From the NCBI RefSeq assembly GCF_031181555.1, contig NZ_JAPSKQ010000016.1, positions 1 through 59,752 on the forward strand: DNA of 59,752 nucleotides, read 5' to 3'. Positions 36,326 through 45,089 of this stretch are shown in pieces (positions within the stretch are counted from its first letter, which is position 1; every line of letters begins with the position of its first letter). This DNA is from Streptomyces sp. (GTDB lineage: Bacteria; Actinomycetota; Actinomycetes; Streptomycetales; Streptomycetaceae). Under the pieces are notes generated by a model, which was given only the letters and a program-made list of their open reading frames with translations, searched no databases and was not told where the DNA came from. Position numbers and translations under genes: made by a program.

Positions 36326-36838
36326 TCACGGCCGGCGGCGCTTCACCAGGTACGCGGTCGCGAGGAGGGCGCCCGTCACGAACGTCGCGCCGATTCCCAC
36401 GTCCCAGCCGCTCGGTCCGGTGTCCGACGAGCCGCCCGTGCCGCCCTGCACGCCGCGCGTCGGCGCGGCGGTGGCGGGAGTCGCCGGCGCGGTGGGGGGA
36501 GGAGTGGGGGTCGCCGTTCCGGGCGCAGGGGCGGGGCTCGTGAGCCTGGCCGGAAGGGTCGTGGGCGCCGTCGGGCCGGCGGGGGTGGGTGTCCGGGGCC
36601 GGGCGGTGGACGAGGTGAGGCCGCGCCGGGGAAGTTCCTCGCAGGCCACTCCGTCGTCCGGCCCCTGGTCCCCGTCGAGCCGGTGGGGGTCGCTCGGGTC
36701 CGTGCTGAGCAGGTTCTGCGCGTCCTCCTGGAAGGCGAAGTCGCGGCAGTCCAGGTCCCGGGCGTGAGCGGTGTCGGCCAACGGCACGAGCGCGGCGAGC
36801 GCGATCAGCGTGCCCAGGGCACCGGTGCGACGGCGCAT
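36326..36838 (-). CDS. Secreted excalibur-domain protein with C-terminal membrane anchor
   Basis: 170 residues. A signal peptide (ALGTLIALAALVPLADTAHA, cleavage about residue 27) precedes an excalibur calcium-binding domain (about 28-68: DLDCRDFAFQEDAQ, HRLDGDQGPDDGVACEEL, with the D-x-D-x-DG-x2-CE loop). A long Pro/Thr/Ala-rich stalk (70-135) leads to one membrane helix and a terminal KRRRP. No sortase motif is visible. It is therefore a stalked surface protein held in the membrane. ATG 36838 follows aaaggagg. Confidence 0.87.
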   Translation of the reverse strand: MRRRTGALGTLIALAALVPLADTAHARDLDCRDFAFQEDAQNLLSTDPSDPHRLDGDQGPDDGVACEELPRRGLTSSTARPRTPTPAGPTAPTTLPARLTSPAPAPGTATPTPPPTAPATPATAAPTRGVQGGTGGSSDTGPSGWDVGIGATFVTGALLATAYLVKRRRP

Positions 36839-37025
36839 GGAGCGCCTCCTTTCCGGCCACGGGTGGCTCACGCTTCGACGCTAGGGGCCGCCCGGTGCGG
36901 GGGCGCGCAGCGCTGGGCCGATCGGGTGCTGCGCGCGAGGGCCGGCACGGGACGGCGACGGGCGGGGCACGGTCCGCAGCGGAGCCGGCCGTACGGGGAA
37001 TGGATCACACCCGCGCGGCGTGCCG

Positions 37026-37054
37026 TTGACACCGGGTGCCAGGGCTTCTAGCGT
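37026..37054 (+). promoter_or_regulatory. Consensus promoter of fabG pair
   Basis: ttgaca (37026-37031), 17 bp, tagcgt (37049-37054). Among the best housekeeping promoters in the window. Confidence 0.8.
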
Positions 37055-37072
37055 CACGTCTGCTGAAGGTAC

Positions 37073-37086
37073 TAAGCGGTCGCTCA
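37073..37086. promoter_or_regulatory. TetR-type operator candidate downstream of the fabG promoter
   Basis: taagcg-gt-cgctca, an imperfect palindrome with exact agcg/cgct arms, lies between the predicted start (about 37061) and the ribosome site. Placement as a roadblock suits a repressor of acyl-metabolism genes. Confidence 0.5.
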
Positions 37087-37138
37087 TCCATGGAGCCCGG
37101 CCGCAGGAGCCGCATCCCAAGGGCGAGGAGAAGCAGCA

Positions 37139-37900
37139 ATGTCCACCACTGAGCAGCGGGTCGCGGTCGTCACCGGCGCCGCGCGCGGCATCGGCGCCGC
37201 CACCGCCGTACGACTGGCCGCCGAGGGCCGCGCGGTCGCCGTGCTCGACCTCGACGAGGCCGCCTGCAAGGACACCGTCGAGAAGATCACCGCCGCCGGC
37301 GGCAAGGCCGTCGCGGTCGGCTGCGACGTCTCCGACGAGGCGCAGGTCGAGGCCGCCGTCGCGCGGATCGCGGACGAACTCGGCGCGCCGACGATCCTGG
37401 TCAACAACGCGGGCGTGCTGCGCGACAACCTGCTGTTCAAGATGAGCGTCTCCGACTGGGACACCGTCATGAACGTGCACCTGCGCGGCGCCTTCCTGAT
37501 GTCCCGGGCCTGTCAGAAGCACATGGTGGACGCGGGCTTCGGCCGGATCGTCAACCTGTCCTCCTCCTCCGCGCTCGGCAACCGCGGCCAGGTCAACTAC
37601 TCCGCCGCCAAGGCGGGTCTGCAGGGCTTCACCAAGACCCTCGCCAAGGAACTCGGCAAGTTCGGCGTCACCGCCAACGCCGTCGCCCCCGGCTTCATCG
37701 CCACCGAGATGACCAAGGCAACCGCCGACCGCGTCGGCATGGGCTTCGAGGACTTCAAGGCCGCCGCCGCCACCCAGATCCCGGTGAACCGCGTCGGCGA
37801 GCCCGAGGACATCGCCAACGCCATCGCCTTCTTCACCGGCGAGGCGGCCGGCTTCGTCTCCGGCCAGGTCCTGTACGTGGCCGGCGGACCGCTCGACTAA
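37139..37900 (+). CDS. fabG: 3-oxoacyl-[ACP] reductase-type SDR
   Basis: 253 residues, classical short-chain dehydrogenase. The cofactor motif TGAARGIGAATAVRLA (about 14-29), NNAG, Ser in VNLSSSSALGN and the catalytic YSAAKAG (Tyr/Lys about 156/160) are all present. It ends FVSGQVLYVAGGPLD, typical of FabG. It reduces beta-ketoacyl thioesters or related ketones with NADPH. ATG 37139 has gaggag upstream. The next SDR follows after 12 bp in the same operon. Confidence 0.9.
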   Translation: MSTTEQRVAVVTGAARGIGAATAVRLAAEGRAVAVLDLDEAACKDTVEKITAAGGKAVAVGCDVSDEAQVEAAVARIADELGAPTILVNNAGVLRDNLLFKMSVSDWDTVMNVHLRGAFLMSRACQKHMVDAGFGRIVNLSSSSALGNRGQVNYSAAKAGLQGFTKTLAKELGKFGVTANAVAPGFIATEMTKATADRVGMGFEDFKAAAATQIPVNRVGEPEDIANAIAFFTGEAAGFVSGQVLYVAGGPLD

Positions 37901-37912
37901 GGAATACGGAAC

Positions 37913-38671
37913 ATGACTTCAGTGGAGCTTTCGGGCAAGGTCGCCCTGATCACCGGTGCCAGCCGCGGCATCGGCTACGGCGTCGCCGAGGCGCTGGTCG
38001 CGCGCGGCGACCGCGTCTGCATCACCGGCCGCAACGAGGACGCCCTCAAGGAGGCCGTCGAGAAGCTCGGCGCCGACCGTGCCGTGTACGCCGTCGGCAA
38101 GGCGCACGACGAGGCCCACCAGGCCGCCGCCGTGGAGCGCGCGATGGAGGCCTTCGGCCGCGTCGACCATCTGGTCAACAACGCCGGAACCAACCCGGTG
38201 TTCGGGCCGATCGCCGACCTCGACCTGAATGTCGCGCGCAAGGTGTTCGAGACCAACGTGGTCTCGGCGCTCGGCTTCGCCCAGCGCACCTGGCACGCCT
38301 GGCAGAAGGACAACGGCGGCGCGATCGTCAACATCGCCTCCGTCGCGGGCCTCGCGCCCTCGCCCTTCATCGGCGCCTACGGCGTCAGCAAGGCCGCGCT
38401 GATCAACCTGACCGTGCAGCTCGCGCACGAGTTCGCGCCCAAGGTGCGGGTCAACGCCATCGCCCCGGCCGTGGTGAAGACCAAGTTCGCCCAGGCACTG
38501 TACGAGGGCCGGGAGGCGGAGGCCGCCGCGGCCTACCCGCTGGGCCGGCTCGGCGTGCCGTCCGACATCGGCGGCGCGGCCGCGTTCCTCACCTCGGAGC
38601 AGTCGGACTGGGTCACCGGTCAGACCCTGGTCGTCGACGGCGGCATCTTCCTGAACGCCGGCGTGGCCTGA
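37913..38671 (+). CDS. SDR family oxidoreductase (FabG-like)
   Basis: 252 residues. It has TGASRGIGYGVAEALVARG (about 13-31), NNAGTNPVFG, VNIASVAG and the catalytic YGVSKAAL, with a C-terminal WVTGQTLVVDGGIFLNAG. It is paralogous to the preceding gene and cotranscribed with it. Two unequal SDRs together suggest a ketoacyl or hydroxy-acyl pathway in which they act on different substrates, or form a heteromer. ATG 37913 with aaggaa upstream. Confidence 0.9.
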   Translation: MTSVELSGKVALITGASRGIGYGVAEALVARGDRVCITGRNEDALKEAVEKLGADRAVYAVGKAHDEAHQAAAVERAMEAFGRVDHLVNNAGTNPVFGPIADLDLNVARKVFETNVVSALGFAQRTWHAWQKDNGGAIVNIASVAGLAPSPFIGAYGVSKAALINLTVQLAHEFAPKVRVNAIAPAVVKTKFAQALYEGREAEAAAAYPLGRLGVPSDIGGAAAFLTSEQSDWVTGQTLVVDGGIFLNAGVA

Positions 38672-38716
38672 CCTCCTCGCCCCTCGCACACCCGCGCGGC
38701 CCGACGTGCGGCGGTA

Positions 38717-38757
38717 CCGGCACGGGCGTCCGTTGACGGAAACGGCGCCCGTGCCGG
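38717..38757 (+). terminator. Hairpin terminator after SDR pair
   Basis: ccggcacgggcg (38717-38728) pairs perfectly with cgcccgtgccgg (38746-38757) over 12 bp. The 17-nt loop has an inner ccgt/acgg stem. Confidence 0.8.
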
Positions 38758-38895
38758 CGTTCCGGGGCGTCGGGACACGCTGACAACGTAGTCAGCGACA
38801 GGTTGATCTCAAGGGCTGTACAGGGGAGGTCCACCGGGCGGGACACTGCGGTAAGGTCTGCCGACCCTTGGTATGGCAGATCGAGGAGCGTGCGC

Positions 38896-40482
38896 GTGTT
38901 CAAGCGGAACCGATGCCTGCGGCGGGTGGCGGCCATCGCGTCCATATCGTCCTTGGTGACCGGTTGCGGCGTCCTGTCGTCCGGCACCCCGGAGGACGAG
39001 GGCCCCATCGTCATAGGAACCACCAGCTCCCCCAGCACGCTGGATCCTGCCGCCTCCTGGGACAGTTCCTGGGAGCTGTTCCGCAACATCTACCAGACGC
39101 TGTTGAGCTACCCCGTCGGCGCGAGCACGCCCCAGCCGGACGCCGCCAAGAGCTGCGAGTTCTCCGACAGTTCCAACCAGGTGTTCCGCTGCCAGCTGCG
39201 CGAGGGCCTGAAGTTCTCCGACGGCGGCACGCTCGACGCCAAGGCCGTCAAGCACTCCATCGACCGGGTCCGCGAGATCAAGGTCAACGGTGGCCCCGCC
39301 GGTCTGCTGGGCAGCCTCGAACGGGTACAGGCACCGAGCGAGCGCGAGGTGGTCTTCTACCTCAACAAGCCCGACGCCACCTTCCCGTTCGTGCTCGCCA
39401 CACCCGCCATGTCGATCGTCGACCCCGACACCTACCCGGCCGACGCCCTGCGCGAGGACGGCGGCGTCGTCGGTTCCGGGCCGTACACCCTCCGGTCGTA
39501 CGAGGAGGGCAAGGAGGCCGAACTCGTCCGCAACGACCGCTACAAGGGCTACGCCGAGCGCCGGAACAACGCGGTGACCATCCGCTACTTCCAGGACTCC
39601 GGCACCATGGTCAAGGCGCTGCGGGACGAGCAGGTCGACCTGACCTACCGCGGTCTGGCCGCCGGTGACGTCGTCGACCTCCAGGGCAGGACCTCCAAGG
39701 AGGAGGAGATCCAGCTGGTCGAGGGCACCGGGACCGACATCAACTACCTGGTGTTCAACCCGAAGGACCCGTGGGCCGGCAAGAAGGCGGTGCGCCGGGC
39801 CGTCGCCCAGATCGTCGACCGCGCGGCGATCGCGCACAAGGTCTACAAGGACACGGTCGACCCGCTGTACTCCATGGTCCCCAAGGGCCTGACCGGTCAC
39901 ACCACCGGCTTCTTCGACGACTACGGCGACCCCAGCGTCGACAAGGCCCGGCAGATCCTCACCTCGGAGGGCATCACCGAGCCGGTCCCGCTCACCCTCT
40001 GGTACACCACGGACCGCTACGGCTCCGAGACCGCGCTGGAGTTCAAGGAGCTCGAGCGCCAGCTGGAGGCCTCCGGGCTGTTCGACGTCACCCTCAAGAG
40101 CCGCCCCTGGAAGACGTACGTCGAGGGCTACCAGAAGGGCGAGTACCCGGTGTTCGGGCGTGGCTGGTTCCCCGACTTCCCGGACGCGGACAACTTCATC
40201 GCCCCGTTCGTCGGCAAGCAGAACGCGCTCGGCACACCCTACGAGGCCACCAAGATCACGAACGATCTGCTGCCCAGTTCCCGTCGCGAGAGCGACCGCG
40301 GCAACGTGGTGAAGCAGTTCGAGGAGGCCCAGCAGATCCTCGTCGACGACGTACGGCTGCTGCCGCTGTGGCAGGGTCGGCAGTACGTGGCCGCGAGCCG
40401 GGACATCTCGGGGGCGGAGCGGGCGCTGGACCCGTCCACGATCATGATGATGTGGGAACTCTCCCGGAAGACCAGCTGGTAG
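38896..40482 (+). CDS. Extracellular solute-binding lipoprotein, family 5 (peptide/nickel type)
   Basis: 528 residues. The signal ends in the lipobox LVTGC (Cys about 24). The mature SBP_bac_5 fold shows IGTTSSPSTLDPAASWDSSW, CQLREGLKFSDGGTLDAKAV, PDATFPFVLATPAMSIVDPD and VGSGPYTLRSYEEGKEAELVRN. It binds an oligopeptide or similar ligand for an ABC importer, but no permease or ATPase genes are adjacent, so it is an orphan binding protein. GTG 38896 follows gaggag at 7 nt. Confidence 0.92.
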   Translation: MFKRNRCLRRVAAIASISSLVTGCGVLSSGTPEDEGPIVIGTTSSPSTLDPAASWDSSWELFRNIYQTLLSYPVGASTPQPDAAKSCEFSDSSNQVFRCQLREGLKFSDGGTLDAKAVKHSIDRVREIKVNGGPAGLLGSLERVQAPSEREVVFYLNKPDATFPFVLATPAMSIVDPDTYPADALREDGGVVGSGPYTLRSYEEGKEAELVRNDRYKGYAERRNNAVTIRYFQDSGTMVKALRDEQVDLTYRGLAAGDVVDLQGRTSKEEEIQLVEGTGTDINYLVFNPKDPWAGKKAVRRAVAQIVDRAAIAHKVYKDTVDPLYSMVPKGLTGHTTGFFDDYGDPSVDKARQILTSEGITEPVPLTLWYTTDRYGSETALEFKELERQLEASGLFDVTLKSRPWKTYVEGYQKGEYPVFGRGWFPDFPDADNFIAPFVGKQNALGTPYEATKITNDLLPSSRRESDRGNVVKQFEEAQQILVDDVRLLPLWQGRQYVAASRDISGAERALDPSTIMMMWELSRKTSW

Positions 40483-40571
40483 GACCGGTACGGCCGTCCG
40501 CGGGGCCGGCTGTCAGTGGTCGCCTGTAGGTTCTGAGGCCTGGAAGTGACCGCACACGTGAGGACAATGAC

Positions 40572-41255
40572 GTGACCGACATCGCCATGCTGCCCGAGTC
40601 CTGGCGCGGGGTTCTGGGCGACGAACTGCAGCAGCCCTACTTCAAGGAGCTGACCGAGTTCGTCGAGGAGGAGCGGGCGAAGGGTCCCGTCTACCCGCCC
40701 CGCGAGGAGGTCTTCGCGGCGCTGGACGCCACGCCGTACGACAAGGTGAAGGTCCTCGTCCTCGGCCAGGACCCCTACCACGGCGAGGGGCAGGGGCACG
40801 GCCTGTGCTTCTCGGTCCGGCCCGGGGTGCGGATCCCGCCGTCACTGCGGAACATCTACAAGGAGATGCACGCGGAGCTGGGCACGCCCGTTCCGGACAA
40901 CGGCTATCTGATGCCGTGGGCCGAGCAGGGCGTGCTGCTGCTCAACGCGGTGCTCACGGTCCGCGGCGGCGAGGCCAACTCGCACAAGGGCCGCGGCTGG
41001 GAGAAGTTCACCGACGCCGTCATCCGCGCGGTGGCCGACCGTCCCGACCCGGCGGTCTTCGTGCTGTGGGGGAACTACGCGCAGAAGAAGCTGCCGCTGA
41101 TCGACGAGACCCGGCACGCGGTGGTCAAGGGCGCACACCCCTCACCGCTGTCGGCGAAGAAGTTCTTCGGCTCCCGTCCGTTCACCCAGATCAACGAGGC
41201 GGTGGCCGCGCAGGGCCACGAGCCGATCGACTGGACCATCCCGAACCTGGGTTGA
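40572..41255 (+). CDS. ung: Uracil-DNA glycosylase (family 1)
   Basis: 227 residues, standard length. Family-1 motifs are intact: water-activating GQDPYHGEGQGHGLCFSV (Asp67), SLRNIYKEM, LLLNAVLTV, and HPSPLSAKKFFGSRPF with the catalytic His. It removes uracil from DNA to start base-excision repair. S. coelicolor has two such genes; by position this is the second. GTG 40572 has gagga upstream. Confidence 0.97.
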   Translation: MTDIAMLPESWRGVLGDELQQPYFKELTEFVEEERAKGPVYPPREEVFAALDATPYDKVKVLVLGQDPYHGEGQGHGLCFSVRPGVRIPPSLRNIYKEMHAELGTPVPDNGYLMPWAEQGVLLLNAVLTVRGGEANSHKGRGWEKFTDAVIRAVADRPDPAVFVLWGNYAQKKLPLIDETRHAVVKGAHPSPLSAKKFFGSRPFTQINEAVAAQGHEPIDWTIPNLG

Positions 41256-41392
41256 CGCCTCCTGGGGGTGCGGGCCGGTCCACCGGATCCCGCACCCGGC
41301 CGCCCGGGGTGCCACGGAGCGGCTTGCCCGGTATCGGCCCCGCCTGCCGTTAGCGTCGGGTGCGACAGCCGGCGAGCGGTGCGGAGGGCGTG

Positions 41393-41908
41393 GTGGCGGA
41401 GCGACAGGGGCAGGCGGCGCCGGATGCCGTGCTGACACGGATCGGGCAGGTCGTGATGCTGCACCACGCGGGCGACCGCGAGGAGGCCCGGCACCGCCTC
41501 CTCGTCCTGTGGGCGGAGATCGGCGCGCACGGCGACCCGCTGCACCGCTGCACCCTGGCCCACTACCTCGCCGACACCCAGGACGACCCCGAGAACGAAC
41601 TGGCCTGGGACCTGCGGGCGCTGACGGCGGCGGAGGAGGCCGTCGGGGACCGGTCCGCCGGGTACGAAGGATCCCCCGCCGTGCGGGCCCTCTACCCGTC
41701 GCTGCACCTGAACCTGGCCGCCGACTACGCCCGCCTCGGCCGCCCCGACGCCGCCCGCACCCATCTCCACCGGGCCCGGGGCGCGGCCCGCACCCTCGCC
41801 GATGACAGCTACGGCGAGGGCGTGCGGGCCGCCATCCGGCGGCTGGAGCTCCGGCTGGGCGAGGACGGGCCGCCCGGCGGGTGGGGGCCGCCGAGGCAGC
41901 GTCCCTAG
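41393..41908 (+). CDS. Hypothetical TPR-like protein
   Basis: 171 residues. Helical throughout, with tetratricopeptide-like spacing: VMLHHAGDREEARHRLLVLWAEIG, CTLAHYLADTQDDPENELAWDL, LHLNLAADYARLGRPDAARTHL, HRARGAARTLADDSYGEGVRA. Probably a protein-protein interaction scaffold. GTG 41393 was chosen after ggaggg; GTG 41390 is equally possible. No functional context from neighbours. Confidence 0.78.
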   Translation: MAERQGQAAPDAVLTRIGQVVMLHHAGDREEARHRLLVLWAEIGAHGDPLHRCTLAHYLADTQDDPENELAWDLRALTAAEEAVGDRSAGYEGSPAVRALYPSLHLNLAADYARLGRPDAARTHLHRARGAARTLADDSYGEGVRAAIRRLELRLGEDGPPGGWGPPRQRP

Positions 41909-42023
41909 GTCTTGTCGTCGGCCTCCCGCCTGTCCGGTGGCGTCCGGTGTCCGGCGTGCGGGGGTCCGGCGACGGGCCTGGTGCGTCGGCGAGGGCGGCC
42001 GCCCGCCTTCGCCGGCGGCCGGA

Positions 42024-42494
42024 TCAGCCTCCGTACGCCTCCTGGCAGATGGTCGCCTCCGGACTGTCCGGGTGCCAGCCGCCGTATGTCCTGCCCAGCT
42101 CGCACAGACCCGCACCGCCGCCGTTGCCGCGGCGCGTCGACTCCGGAACCTCGGGGAGAACCCTGGGCCGTTGCGGGGGGTTGGACGCCTTCGGCTGCGG
42201 GCGGGCCGGCCGGGCCTGCCCGTTCCGGTCGCCGGGCGGTGCCTTCCGCTCCGGTGCGGTGGCGGTGGGGACGGCGCGGCGCGACGGGGCCTCGGGCGCC
42301 TTCGTGGGCCGGGACGGGTCGACCATCTCCAGGGCCTCGCGCGCCGGTGCCTGCACGACCGGACGCCCCTCGGACGGCTGGGACGGTGCCGCCGGGCGGC
42401 CGGACACGGGAGGACGCTCGACCGTCACGCAGCCCGAGAGGGCCGAGACAGCCACGGTCAGCAGAAGCGTTGCTGTGGTCGTCTTTCGATGCAC
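42024..42494 (-). CDS. Putative lipoprotein with Pro-rich linker
   Basis: 156 residues. The signal peptide (HRKTTTATLLLTVAVSALSGC) ends in a good lipobox. A Pro/Ala/Arg-rich linker covers most of the mature chain, and a short conserved-looking C-terminal module follows: LCELGRTYGGWHPDSPEATICQEAYG, with two Cys that could form a disulfide. Surface-exposed on the membrane. GTG 42494 gives the best signal peptide; the ribosome site is weak. Confidence 0.75.
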   Translation of the reverse strand: MHRKTTTATLLLTVAVSALSGCVTVERPPVSGRPAAPSQPSEGRPVVQAPAREALEMVDPSRPTKAPEAPSRRAVPTATAPERKAPPGDRNGQARPARPQPKASNPPQRPRVLPEVPESTRRGNGGGAGLCELGRTYGGWHPDSPEATICQEAYGG

Positions 42495-42607
42495 CCGCGC
42501 CACTTTGCTGGTTCGGGCCGCCCGGGGGACGGCGGACAGGCGGAGCATGCCCCGCACGGGTGATCTCCGGCCCCGTACGGGGGGCCGTGAGCGTGCCGTG
42601 GGTGACG

Positions 42608-43120
42608 TCAGTCGCCGGTGGCGCCGTCGAGCCGCTCGCGGATCAGGTCGGCGTGGCCGTTGTGACGCGCGTACTCCTCGATCATGTGGGTGTAGATCCA
42701 GCGCAGGCTGAAGGGCTCACCGCCGGACCCGCTCCGGCCCCTGGACAGGTCGCCCAGGGCGAAGCCGGCCGCGTTGCGCCGGGCGATGTCTATCTCGGCC
42801 TGCCAGGTGGCCTGTGCCTCCTGCCAGGTGTCCGCGTCGGTGAGACGGAACTCGCCGTCCGGATCGGCCTCGCTGCAGTAGATCCAGTCGGCGTCGTCGT
42901 CCACGAGCACCCTGCGGAACCAGGCCCGTTCCACCTCCGCCATGTGCCGCACCAGCCCCATCAGCGACAGCACGGACGGCTCGACGGAGGCCGTGCGCAC
43001 CTGCTCGTCGGTCAGGCCCTCGCACTTCCGGGCGAGGGTGCACCGGTGGTAGTCGAGCCAGCCCTCCAGCATGGTGCGTTCGTCGGCGTTCCGGTCGGGT
43101 TCGCGGCGCTCGGTCGTCAT
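42608..43120 (-). CDS. DinB-superfamily (DUF664) protein
   Basis: 170 residues of the four-helix DinB/mycothiol-dependent fold. Family stretches are EGLTDEQVRTASVEPSVLSLMGLVRHMAEVERAWF and LRWIYTHMIEEYARHNGHADLIRERLDG, with the His triad (H in VRHMAEVE, H in THMIEEY, H in ARHNGHAD) that binds metal. Some members are thiol S-transferases using mycothiol. No relation to DinB polymerase. ATG 43120 chosen. Confidence 0.9.
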   Translation of the reverse strand: MTTERREPDRNADERTMLEGWLDYHRCTLARKCEGLTDEQVRTASVEPSVLSLMGLVRHMAEVERAWFRRVLVDDDADWIYCSEADPDGEFRLTDADTWQEAQATWQAEIDIARRNAAGFALGDLSRGRSGSGGEPFSLRWIYTHMIEEYARHNGHADLIRERLDGATGD

Positions 43121-43150
43121 GAGGGCATCCTCTCCCACTCCCGCCCCTGC

Positions 43151-43756
43151 TCACCAGGTGTTTCGAGGCAGGCCGAGCATCCCGGCGAGCAACTCGCCCA
43201 GGTCCGAGCGCACCTCCGCGAGGCTCGGCACGCGCGTGCTGAAGGAGCCGGCCACGCAGGAGAACATCAGCCCGTCCGCCCAGGCGATCAGCGAGAGCGC
43301 GTGCCGGTCCGGTTCCGTGGAGCCGAGCCCGGTGACCAGGGCGGTGAGCTGGTCGCGGAAGCGGGCACCGGTCGCGTCGAAGTACGCCCGCAGTTCGGGG
43401 CGGCGGGTGGCCTCCAGGGCCAGCTCGTAACGGGCGAGGATGAGGTCGCGATGGCGGGTCAGCGCACGGTGGGTGGCCAGTGCCAGGGCGTCCACCAGGG
43501 AGCCGGCGCCGGCCCGCGGGTCCGGCATCTCGTGCAGTGCGAGGACACGTGCCTCCCGCTCGGCGAGCCGCCGCACCGCCAGTTCCAGCAGCGCCTGGCG
43601 GGTGCGCGCCAGGTTCGAGGTGGATCCCTGGGGGAGCCCGGCCGCCTGGTCGACCGCCCGGTGGGTGAGCCCGCGCATCCCGCGTTCGGCGAGCAGGGCG
43701 AGGGCGGCGTCGGCGACGAGGTCGGCGCGGGACGCGCCCGCGGTGCGTTCGGACAT
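43151..43756 (-). CDS. TetR-family transcriptional regulator
   Basis: 201 residues. The HTH (about 10-55) reads LVADAALALLAERGMRGLTHRAVDQAAGLPQGSTSNLARTRQALLEL; the rest is a helical ligand domain. It diverges from the FAD monooxygenase, with two identical-pattern operators (43778-43791, 43812-43825) between the starts. It very likely represses the monooxygenase and itself. ATG 43756. Confidence 0.92.
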   Translation of the reverse strand: MSERTAGASRADLVADAALALLAERGMRGLTHRAVDQAAGLPQGSTSNLARTRQALLELAVRRLAEREARVLALHEMPDPRAGAGSLVDALALATHRALTRHRDLILARYELALEATRRPELRAYFDATGARFRDQLTALVTGLGSTEPDRHALSLIAWADGLMFSCVAGSFSTRVPSLAEVRSDLGELLAGMLGLPRNTW

Positions 43757-43777
43757 GGAGCTCAAACTACCTCCCGA

Positions 43778-43825
43778 ACTACGGCTGTAGTACAGTCGGA
43801 CCCGTACGTACACTACAGATGTAGT
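43778..43825. promoter_or_regulatory. Two TetR operators
   Basis: actac-ggct-gtagt (43778-43791) and actac-agat-gtagt (43812-43825): the same 5-bp arms and 4-bp spacer, 34 bp apart, in the 88-bp divergent region. Confidence 0.8.
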
Positions 43826-43844
43826 TACGGTGCGAGGAGGAGCC

Positions 43845-45089
43845 ATGGGGCGAGTCGAGCGGGCGATCGTGATCGGCGGGGGGATCGGCGGCCTGACCGC
43901 GGCGGTCGCTCTGCACCGGCGCGGTGTGCGGGTGACGGTGCTGGAGCGGGCCGGCTCCCTGGAGCCGGTCGGCGCGGCCATCTCGCTGGCGCCCAACGCG
44001 CTGCGCGGGCTGGACGTCATCGGGCTCGGCGACGACATCCGTTCCCTGTCCGCCTGGCAGGGCGACGGAGGGCTGCGCACGCCGAGCGGCCGGTGGCTGT
44101 CCCGGTCCGGCGCCGCCGCGGCGGCGGAGCGTTTCGGCGGCCCCCTGGTCCTGCTCCACCGGGCCACCCTCGTCGACCACCTGGCCGCGCGGCTCCCGTC
44201 GGCCGCCGTCCGCACGGCCGCCGCCGCGCACGTCGTCGACCCCGGTGACCCCCAGGACCCCGGCCGTCCGGCCCGCGTCGGCACCCCCGACGGCGAGCTG
44301 GAGGCCGACCTGGTGGTGGCCGCCGACGGCATCCACTCCGCGGTGCGCCGCGGGCTCTTCCCGGACCACCCCGGACCCGTGTACTCCGGATTCACCACCT
44401 GGCGGATCGTGATCCCGCTGCCCGGCGTGGAGTTCGCCTCGCACGAGACCTGGGGCCGGGGCCGCATCTGGGGCACGCACCCGCTCAAGGACGGCCGGGT
44501 CTACGCCTACGCCGCCGCCGTGGTTCCCGCGGGGCGCCGCGCCCCCGACGACGAGAGGGCCGAACTGCTGCGGCTCTACGGCGACTGGCACGACCCGATC
44601 CCCGCCGTGCTGGCCGCCGCCCGCCCCGACGACGTGCTCCGCCACGACGTCCACCACATCACCGAGCCGCTGCCCGCCTACCACCGCGGCCGGGTGGCCC
44701 TGGTCGGCGACGCCGCGCACGCCATGCCGCCGACCCTCGGCCAGGGCGGCAACCAGGCCATCGAGGACGCGATCACCCTCGCCCACCACTTCGAAGACCT
44801 GCCCGCCTACACCGCGGCCCGGCTGCCCCGCACCACCGCGATCGCCCGCCGGGCCGTCAAGGTGGCCCGCCTGAACATGATGACCAACCGGGCCGGCATC
44901 GCCGTACGCGACAACGCGGTCGCCGCGCTGTCGAAGGCCGGACCCGCGCTGTTCCTGCGCGGCTTCGACGGGATCGCCGACTGGCGGCCGCCCGGGGGCA
45001 CCGCCCGCTCGAGCGAAGCCGGGAGCGGGGGAAGCCGTATGCTCGCAGCGGACCACGGCAGGCAATGGCCAGAGGAGGACACCCCGTGA
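43845..45089 (+). CDS. FAD-dependent aromatic-type monooxygenase
   Basis: 414 residues. FAD-binding GxGxxG motif AIVIGGGIGGLTAAVALHRRG (about 6-26), DG motif DLVVAADGIHSAVRRGLFP (about 155-173), and GD motif GRVALVGDAAHAMPPTLGQGGNQAIEDA (about 285-312). Such enzymes hydroxylate aromatic or polyketide rings using NAD(P)H and O2. It is controlled by the divergent TetR. The last ~35 residues after DWRPP are encoded by an interspersed repeat and the following DNA, and are probably non-native. ATG 43845 has gaggaggag. Confidence 0.92.
   Translation: MGRVERAIVIGGGIGGLTAAVALHRRGVRVTVLERAGSLEPVGAAISLAPNALRGLDVIGLGDDIRSLSAWQGDGGLRTPSGRWLSRSGAAAAAERFGGPLVLLHRATLVDHLAARLPSAAVRTAAAAHVVDPGDPQDPGRPARVGTPDGELEADLVVAADGIHSAVRRGLFPDHPGPVYSGFTTWRIVIPLPGVEFASHETWGRGRIWGTHPLKDGRVYAYAAAVVPAGRRAPDDERAELLRLYGDWHDPIPAVLAAARPDDVLRHDVHHITEPLPAYHRGRVALVGDAAHAMPPTLGQGGNQAIEDAITLAHHFEDLPAYTAARLPRTTAIARRAVKVARLNMMTNRAGIAVRDNAVAALSKAGPALFLRGFDGIADWRPPGGTARSSEAGSGGSRMLAADHGRQWPEEDTP
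44987..45034. repeat. Interspersed GC-rich repeat, copy C
   Basis: cccgggggcaccgcccgctcg then agcgaagccgggagcggggg. Inverted relative to copy A and parallel to copy B. It runs through the place where the monooxygenase gene would be expected to stop, extending the protein. Confidence 0.75.

Noticed and set aside
40572..41255. Ung considered as part of a modified-DNA or phage island
   Set aside because: Standard chromosomal family-1 enzyme in collinear core context with no phage genes nearby.
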